Source of the DNA: CAWBRT01 sp963832365
Lineage (GTDB): Bacteria > Acidobacteriota > Terriglobia > Terriglobales > Acidobacteriaceae
Direction: 5' to 3'
Length of the DNA: 64,000 nucleotides
NCBI GenBank assembly: GCA_963832365.1
Contig: CAWHUL010000002.1
Coordinates: forward strand, 248,001-312,000
The translations under genes and the position numbers were made by a program. The stretch's first letter is position 1; the number at the start of each line of letters is the position of its first letter. A model generated the notes under the pieces. That model ran no database searches. It had not been told where the DNA came from and was given only the letters and a program-made list of their open reading frames with translations. Shown piece by piece: positions 54,701 through 63,700 of this stretch.

Positions 54701-57700
54701 GGGAATGAAGGTAGCCCCGGTAATACCTGTATTGAAGTGGGTGTAGAGACCGTTAACTGTGAGTGCGACGTTGGTAGCGCCCTGATTGAGCGTGGTTGGG
54801 CTGACGGTGGTGACAGCGGGCGTTCCGGCAAGCACCGTGAAGCCGCCAAGTATCTTCGCCACCTCGCTGCCGGTGGTAACAGTGACGTCGTTGGTCTGGA
54901 CAGCAGCGCCCTGCGCGATGTTGACAATAACCGTAAGGTTCAGGTCATCCGTCACCGTGGTATTGGTGACCATGACGCCGGACCCCAGGTTAACGATAGG
55001 AGTGGCCTGAGTGAAGTGAGTCTGGTTACCTTGAATGGCGATGCTGAGTCCGTTTTGATTCTGATTTCCCGAATTTGGCAGAACCTTGATAATAGCCCCC
55101 GGCCCCGGGTTGACTTTGAATTGAGAGTCGCTGGAAACAGACTCGCTCCCGGTGGTAATGGAGACATTGCGGAAGCCCAGGGCCGCCGTCGGATCCACGG
55201 TAATGTTGGCCTGCAGTGAGGTCGCGCTCAGGGCGTTCACCCAATTCACTCTTACACCAGGACCGAAGTTGGCCGTAGTGCAATTGGGTGCGCAGTTGCT
55301 GGTGGCGAAATGCGTGTATAGCGCGGCAATGGTGACGGTTTGGGTTTGACCCTGAGCTCCGCTGCCCGCATTGATAGAAAGCATCTGCGGTTGCGTCTGG
55401 ATGACCTCGAAGGCATTGCTCTTGCTGGCAACCTCGCCGGCGGTGGTCATGGTTACATTGACCTGCCCGGCAGGCGCATTCGAAAAGACCGTAATGTTCG
55501 CCATAGCCGAGGTCGGGCTGAGCACCTTCAGGCCGTTCGGGTAATTGGGAGTGAAGTTCACGGTCACGTTCGGGAACGTCAAGACCGTCGTCCCCTGTTG
55601 CCAGTTCGTGTTGATACCTGCGAAGGTGACATCGAAAGTACTGCCTTGTCCGCCGGATGCAGGCGAAACGCTATTGATCACTGCTGGGCCGCGGGTCACG
55701 TAAAGGGCATAAGTCAGGTTGAGCACCTGGGCGCCGCTGGTGACGGTGAGGGTGTGCCAGTTGTTGAATGCCGTGGTGGGCAGCACATATCCCTTTGCGG
55801 TCAGAGAAGTGCTGGAAGTGACCAAAACGTCGGTGACCACGATGCCCGGACCAAAGTCGACCGTGGGCGGATTTTGGGCCGTCCACTGCGTTGCCTGGCT
55901 CAGGATGGTGAAGATGGCGGTGCTTTGCTGTGGTAACGACCCCGGGCCTGAGGACAGCAGCAGCGGCGTGCCCGGCTGAACGACAAAGCCATTCGAAATG
56001 TTGGCAAGCTCGCCGCCCGTGTGGGCGCTGGCCCCAGTGGCGCCTTCCGGAGCCAGTGCGGGAATCACGAGCGTAAGGGTGGCAATGTTGCCGTTCACCT
56101 GGGTCTGGGAAACAACGATGCCCGCGCCGAAGGAGAACGTGGTCCCTGCATTCCAGTGCGTGTTCTGGCCGTAGACCTGGACGACGACGGTGTCGCCCTG
56201 CTTGGCCGTGTTGGGCGTGATGGCCGAGATCAGCGCCAGACTGGGCGTGACTTGGAAGTAGGCGCCGCTCACCGTGTGCTGCAATCCGACCGCATCCGCC
56301 GTGGTTGCGACAACGCTACGGTAACCCTGTGTGGCCAGCTGATCGATGCTGATATTCTGCGTGGCGATCGTCGGGCCGAGAATGTTTGGCGGACCGTTAA
56401 CTGTGATGCCGGTTCCGAAGTCGAATGTGGTGGTGGCGTCGAAGGCCGTGAACTGGCCGAGAATATTGACGGTAAGACTCTGCGCGCCCTGCATCCCCGA
56501 TCCCGGATCGACGATGGTCAGATGCGGCTGGGCAACCACAACGGTGAATTGGCCACGATCCACTTCTATACCGTAATCGGCGGTATTGGGGGTAGTGAAC
56601 GTGAGCGTGCTCGTTGAGGCATTAGCCGTAGGGCTGATGGTGATGTTGGTCCGAGCCGTTGTATGGCTGGTCACCTGGAAGCTATTTACCGTGATGCTGT
56701 TATCGAAGCCTGTCAACTGCGTGCCGGTCACCGGATCGGGATCCCACTCGGTGTTCACGCCGGTAAAGTTGATGGTGAGCGTCTGGCCCGGTATCCCTGT
56801 CGTTGCCGATTCCGACGAAATATAAGGAGTGGGCGGAGGCGGAGGCGCCTGCACCAGGAAGTTCCCTGTCAGGACCTGCGCGCCGGTCTGCACCACAACC
56901 GTCTTGTAGCCGAGTTGCGCGTAGGCGTCGACGTTGATGATTGCCGAAATGTGCGTGTCGTCGTCTACGGTGTACAGACCCGCCTCGACTGTAACGCCGG
57001 GTCCGAAGTTCACTGTGGTGGCCGCCTGGGTCCAATGCGTGTATATGCCATGGATGGTCACTGGCAATCCGGTGGTTCCGGTCTGGGCGCGGTTGGGACT
57101 CAGATACGTGATCGCCGGGACATCGCCGGTCACCACAAAGGCACCGCTATTCGCCAAAGACTCGCCCGCCGTGACCATATAAATGGAGCGCGGCCCCGGA
57201 TTGGCGGTCGGCGAGATCGTCATGTCGACAGTAGCGCTGGTGGGGTCGTTGATGACCACCGAGTTGATGGTCAGATCGTAGCCGCCGCCGGCGATATTGA
57301 ATTGGGTGAAGTTCTGCTTCCAGTGCGTGGCCGAGCCGGTGATGTTGAACACCACCTCCTGGCCCTCGTTGGCGGTACTGGGCGAAACTCTGCTGATAAT
57401 CGCCGGGCCCGGAATGACAGAGAAAATATTGGCGGAGACAATCTCGCTGCCCGTCGTCTGGCCCTGCTGACACGCGTTGGTAGTGGCAACGAGGTAGGAG
57501 CAGGCAACTTGCGGCGTTGTCACCGTGACCGTGCGGCTCGCTACATAGGAGAGCGGATCGATGGTAATGTCGGCGTCCACCTCCGTGTTGCTGACGTAGG
57601 TAACGGAATTAACAACGATGCCAGCACCAAAGGTCGCCGTGCTCAGGCTGCTGAAATGTGTGTACTGGCCGATGAGCCGGACCACCAGTGGCGGCTGGCC

Positions 57701-60700
57701 GCTCAAGGGCGCGCCCTGTTCGGCGTGGTTGGTGATGGCCTCATTGAGCGTGCCCACGCCCGGACTTACCGTGAACGAGTACTGTTGCGTGGCAATTTCG
57801 CCGTAGGTTCTCACCGTGACTAGTTTGAGGCCCGTGGTTGCTGAGGTCGATATCCCGACCGGAACCGTCAGGCTGGTGGCGCTGTTGACGGTGATCTGCC
57901 CGACATGGAAATTAGGATCGCCGAAATCGACCGTTGTTACGCCGGGCACGAAATTGGTCAGCGAGCCAGTGATGGTCACCGGTAAAGTGGATCCCTGCAC
58001 GCCCGAGAGCGGCGAGACGGAGTTGATTTGCGCGGCGCCCGGCTGCACACAGAAGTGATTCAGTTCGGGAGGGGCGGTCGAAACCTGCTCGGTGTTCGTG
58101 GTGATGGTGAGAACGTGGCTGCACGGACTGCCAGTGTCGATGTTAGACCAGGGGCTTACGGTGATGCTTGCGGTCAGGGTTTCCGAGTCGATCACGGTGA
58201 CAGAATTCACCTTGATATCCGTGTTGTTGAAGGCGGCCGTGGTGAGCCCGTTCTGCCAACCCGTAAACCGGCCTAGAGCCTGCAGAGTCATCGTTTGGCC
58301 CTGCGGGCCTGCCGCGGGCGAGATGGCCAGCAGCTTCGGAGAGCCTTCTTCGATGTCGATGGCCTGCTGCAAAGTCACCGTTTCCCCGTCGGTGTTCATG
58401 GTCAGCGGAACGAACCCAACCGGAGAGCTGGAAAGCACGGTGATCTGCACCTGGGCGATCGTCGGGCTGCTGACGGCGAGCTGATCCACCACAACATTAG
58501 GACCGAAGCTGACCGTAGTTTCGCCTTGCAGCCAGTGAGTCCCGACACCGACGATATTCAAAATTGAGGTTTGCAGTTGCGAGACTATCGGGATTCCGGC
58601 GGGCGCGCCTCCACCATTGGTGCATGCTGGGCTGAGCGTCACCCCGGGCCTATCCTGGCAAACAAAGTTGGGCTTGACGCTCACGATCTCCGCCGCACTC
58701 GGCGTTACGCTGAAGCCGGTTCCGCTGACGTACTCCGAACCCGTGATCATGATGACGCTGTTGCCGCCCACGGGTGCCGTCGGAGAGACCGCGATGGTGG
58801 CCGTAGCTGTTGTGAGGCTGGTGATCTGCAGGTCCGCCACCGTCACGCCGGCGCCGAGAATGAGTTCCGACACACCCTGGACCCAGTTCGTCAACGAACC
58901 GGTAATGGTCACGCCCCAAGTCGAGCCCTGCGCGGCGCTGGGCGGATCCACGCTCACAATCGTCGGGCTGGCGGGTGCATCCACCAAGAAGCCGGCGATC
59001 AACTGTTCCGCGCCTGTGTTCACGTACACGGCCTGCCATCCGGGCGGGGTCGGCGTGATGATGTTGTTGTGCGTGTAGGTGGTCGTGATGTTGGCGATCA
59101 GGTCGGTCGCACTCTTCACGGTCACACTGTTTACCGTGATCTGCGGACCGCCGAAGATGACCTGGGTGGGCGTCAAACCGACTGATGTAAAGTTCGTGTT
59201 CAGACCGATGATCTCAACGCCCATGGTCGTGCTTTGCGGCCCATGCCACGGCGCAACACTAATGATCCGCACCGGAGTGCTGGTGACGTTGAAGTAGGTA
59301 GTGACGATTTCTCCACCGGTGGTGAAGGTGACCAGCCGCGGGCCGGTGGCGGCACCCTTAGCGATATGGATCGTTCCCGTCGCGCCTAATGGCGGAGTGA
59401 CGACGAAATTGCTCAGGGTTACGCCTTGGCCGGCGATCACCGGCAGCGTATTCGCAGAGAAATGCGTGAATTGCCCGGTAAAACTGACGCTTAAGCTGCT
59501 AAAGGCGGAATTCGAGGGAACCAAGCCGTTAGCTGGACTCATCGTCAACGAAGGCGTATTCGGGTACACCTGGATGCTGGAACTTACAATCTCGCCGCCC
59601 GTAGCCATATAGAAGCCGTACGTACCCGGCGGGGTGTTGGTGGGAACTGCAATGTCGAGGGCCGAGTTCGTCGCCGAATTGATCGTAACCCTATCGACGC
59701 CGGGGACTGGAACTCCAGCCGGATAGAAGGCGGCTGAAGTGGTGCCTTGTACCCAGTTGGTACCCGAGCCCACCACGGCAAGGGTCACCTGGCCGCCCTG
59801 CGGCACGCTGTTCGGGGCAACGCTGACAATTCGGGCGCCTGAAGGCGTGACCGTGAAGGTGAACGGGAAAATCGTTGCTTGGCCCAGGCTATCGATGCTG
59901 GTAAGCCGCGCCGTGAGTCCTCCGACCGGAGCGATCTGTTTGACGGTGATGTTGACGACTACATCGGTCGCGGAGTTCACAGTGACGCTGTTCACATCGA
60001 TGACGCCGGTAAACTCTGCTATCACCGAGGCGGGCGCGATTGAACTGAAGTTGGTGTTTACGCCTTTGATCGCGACATCCAGGTTGGCCTGACCCTGCGC
60101 GCCGGAGGCCGGCGAAACCGAGCTGAGGTACGGGGCAGTGCCGAGCACTGTGAAGGCGTTAGCCAGGGTCGCGATTTCGCCCCCGGTTGAAACGGTTACG
60201 TTCTGCACACCGGCTGACGCATTGAGGGGCACGGCGACTTGCGCGGTAGCTGAGGTAGGGGTCAAAACAATGACATCGCCCACGATGACGCCGCCGCCGA
60301 TCGACGCCTTGGTCGCATTCTGCAGGAAGTGGGTGCCGGAGGCCGTTAACGTTACCGGGCCGGTGAATAGTCCCTGCCCTCCCGAGTTGGGGCTGACACT
60401 CAACAAAGTCGCATCGTTGGGGTTGATCTGGAAAATGGGGTGGCCCTGCGGCGAAAGAATCGAGGTGGCAAACTCTCCGCCCGTGACCAGCGTGATGGTG
60501 CGATAGCCAATCGGCGTCGTGTTGCTGATGGTGATGTTCGCCACCGCATCGGTCCCGTTTAGGTTAATCGTCAGGGAGTTGACGCTGATTCCATCGCCAA
60601 AGTTGGCGAACGTGACGCCCTGCACAAAGTGCGTGCCCGTCGCGGTAAGGTTCACATTCAGCGTCTGGCCCTGCTTGCCAAAGGCCGGTGTCACGGCGGT

Positions 60701-63700
60701 GATGTCGTGCTTGTTGGTTGGATCGGCGATGATAAACGCCGAAAGCAAAGAGGCCGTTTCCGTCCCTGTCTTCACCGTGACATTACGCGCGCCAAAGCCT
60801 GAATCCGTAGCGGGCGTACCGAGCACCAGCGTGGCATTGATCTGGTTGGGCGTGACGGCCGTAAAGCTTTGCACCGTGATATCAGGGGGATAGGTACTAC
60901 TGTTGGTGTCGACGAAGCTAATGACCGACGACGAACTGAAGTGTGTCCAACCGTTGCCGGTGATCACTACGTCGACCGTCGTGCCGGCGACGCCCGCGCC
61001 GGGTGAAACTACGGCCACGGCCGCGGGCGGATTGGTGGCCGTCGCCGACCCGGTAAGGGACAGGTTAATCGGTGAGCCGATGGCCGCCGTATGCGCAATT
61101 GCCAGCGAGCCGGTACGCGAGGTGGGGGCAATCGAACTGGGAACGAAGTTCACATAAACCAGGCAAGAAGCCCCGGCGGGGACCACGCCCGAGGTGCAGT
61201 TGCTGCTGGCGGTGAAATCGCCGGACGGGGTAAGCGTGAAGCTCTCCGACTGGATTTCGTGATTGGTGAGGGTCAGAACCTTGGCGACGCTGGTGGTTCC
61301 CACCATCTGTGCGCTGAAGTTCAGGTAGGTGGGCGAAATGGTCAGCGGAGAAGTTCCGGTACCGGAAAGGTTGACCACCTGCGGGCTCGTAAGCGAATCG
61401 TCTTTCACCTGAAGCTGGCCGTCACGAGTGCCGCCAATCGTAGGAGCGAAGCTTACGGTGACATTGCAGGAGGCACCGGCGGCGAGCGTGTAAAGAGGCC
61501 CGTTCCCGCAACTCGTCGACGTCTGCACGAAGTCGCCGCTGAACTGGAATTTGCTGATGTTCAGAGCCGTCTTATTGTTGTTCTTGACGGTAATCGTCTT
61601 GTAGGCGCTGGTGGTGCCCACCGGAGCCGAGAAGTTCGTGATCGACGTCGGCGAAAGGGTGACTGGCGCATTGCCGGGACCAGTAAGGGCCACGGTCTGC
61701 AGCGGAGAGCCGACAGCGTCGTCCGCAATGCTCAGCGTTGCGGTTCTCGTTCCCGATGCGGTCGGGGTGAAAGTCACTGACAGCTTACAAATGGAACCCG
61801 CCGGCAGCGTCGCGGGCGAGACCGGGCAAGAAGTGGTAACTCCGAAGTCGCTGCTATTTATCCCCGTGATCGTTGCGGACGAAATCGTCAGGGGCACACT
61901 CTGCGAATTGGTTAGCGTAATAAACTTCGCCGCGCTGGTGGTTCCCTCGTACTGGGCAGCAAAGGACAGCGAAGTGGGCGAGACCTTCACGGGCATGACC
62001 GCAGTCGCGCTCAGGTTGACTATATTTGGACTTCCCGGCGCGTTATATGCAATGTTGATCGATCCCGGCTGCGCTCCCGTCGCAGTCGCGTTCAGACTCA
62101 CCGCGATCACGCAACTCGCGCCTCCCGCCAGAGTGCTGGGCGCAAACAGGCAGGTGGTATTGACGGTATCCAGCGTATAGCCGCCGCTGAAGCCCGTTAT
62201 CGGGCTGAGGGTCAGCGCGGCCGCTTGCTTGTTCGTCAACGTCAAGCTCTTGCTCGCAGGAGCGCCGACCACTACGGTGCCAAAATTCAAACTCGCCGCG
62301 CTGAGACTCACCGGCGCGTTCCCGGAGCCGCCCACGTTCACGGTCTGCGGGCTGTTGGCCGCGTCATGCGAGATGGTCAAGACCTGCGGGTACGCTATCG
62401 CATTTGCGGGGGTAAACGTAAGGGCAATGGTGCAACTGTTGCTCGCCGTCACGGGGTTCCCTGGCTTACATGTCGTGCTCCCGTCGACGGCATACGGCGA
62501 CCCTGCGGGAAGACCAAGGGGGGCCGTGAAATTCAAGCTGATGGTCTGGTTGTTCGTTAGCGTAATGGTCTTGATTGCGGTTGTGGTATTCACCACCACA
62601 CTGCCGAAATTCAGCGATGCGGGCGCTATCGTAGTCGCCGTTATTCCAATCCCCGAAAGGGCCGCGGTTTGTGGGCTGTTGGTGGCGGAATCGCTGAGCG
62701 TGATCTGCCCCCCTGCCGTTGGTCCGGTGACCGTCGGGTGGAATGTGACCCCGACGAAGCAACTAGCTCCTCCAGCCAGCACTCCGTTCAGCACTCCCCC
62801 CGCCTTTGGGCAGGTCGTCACGGCACCGGTGTCGAGCGCAAAGGGCCCGTTGAAGAGATCGGACGTGAGGGACACCCCACTGCTCTGGTTGTTCTTCAGC
62901 GTCAGCAGCTTCGTCGCGCTGGTCGTGTTCACCACCACGTTCCCAAAGTTAGTCGAGGCCGGAGTCAAAACAAGGGGAAGAACTCCCGACCCGGTGAGCG
63001 GTACGGCCTGCGGGCTGTTGCTGGCGTCATGTTGGATGCTCAGGGTCTGGGGGAACGACGTCACACTCGTGGGTTTGAATGTAAGCGCTATGGTGCAACT
63101 GCCCCCGGCGGCCACAGAGTTCCCTGGCTGACATGTCGTGCTCCCGTCGACGGCATACGGCGACCCTGGGGGAAGGCCAATGGGGGCCGTGAAGTTCAAG
63201 CTGACGGCCTGGTTGTTCTTCAGGGTAAGGGTCTTGATGGCGCTTGTGGAGTTCACCGCCACGTTGCCGAAACTCAGCAAAGACGGCGATAGCGTAGTCG
63301 GCACTATTCCAGTCCCGGAAAGAGCAACTGTTACCGGGTTGAGATCGGCACTATCGCTAATGGACAGGGTACCGGTACGCGCACCGGTTAGAGTGGGAGT
63401 GAATGTAACTGTCACCGTGCAATTCTTGCCTGGATTCAGGTTGGCGGGGCACGTAGTGCTGCTAACCGCAAAATCATTGGCTCCTGCGGTCACACTAATC
63501 TGGCTGATCGCGATCGCGTTCGCTAGATTATTGTTCGTCAGGGTCACAGTTTTGGGCAAGGCGGCGGGCACGTTCACAACCGAGGTGCCAGAGGATAGAC
63601 TCGCGGGACTGACCGTGGTCGGCCCTACTCCCGTTCCTGAAAAGGTCACCGTGACAGGGTTGCTATCCACACTGTCAGTGATGGTAAGGGTGCCGCTTCG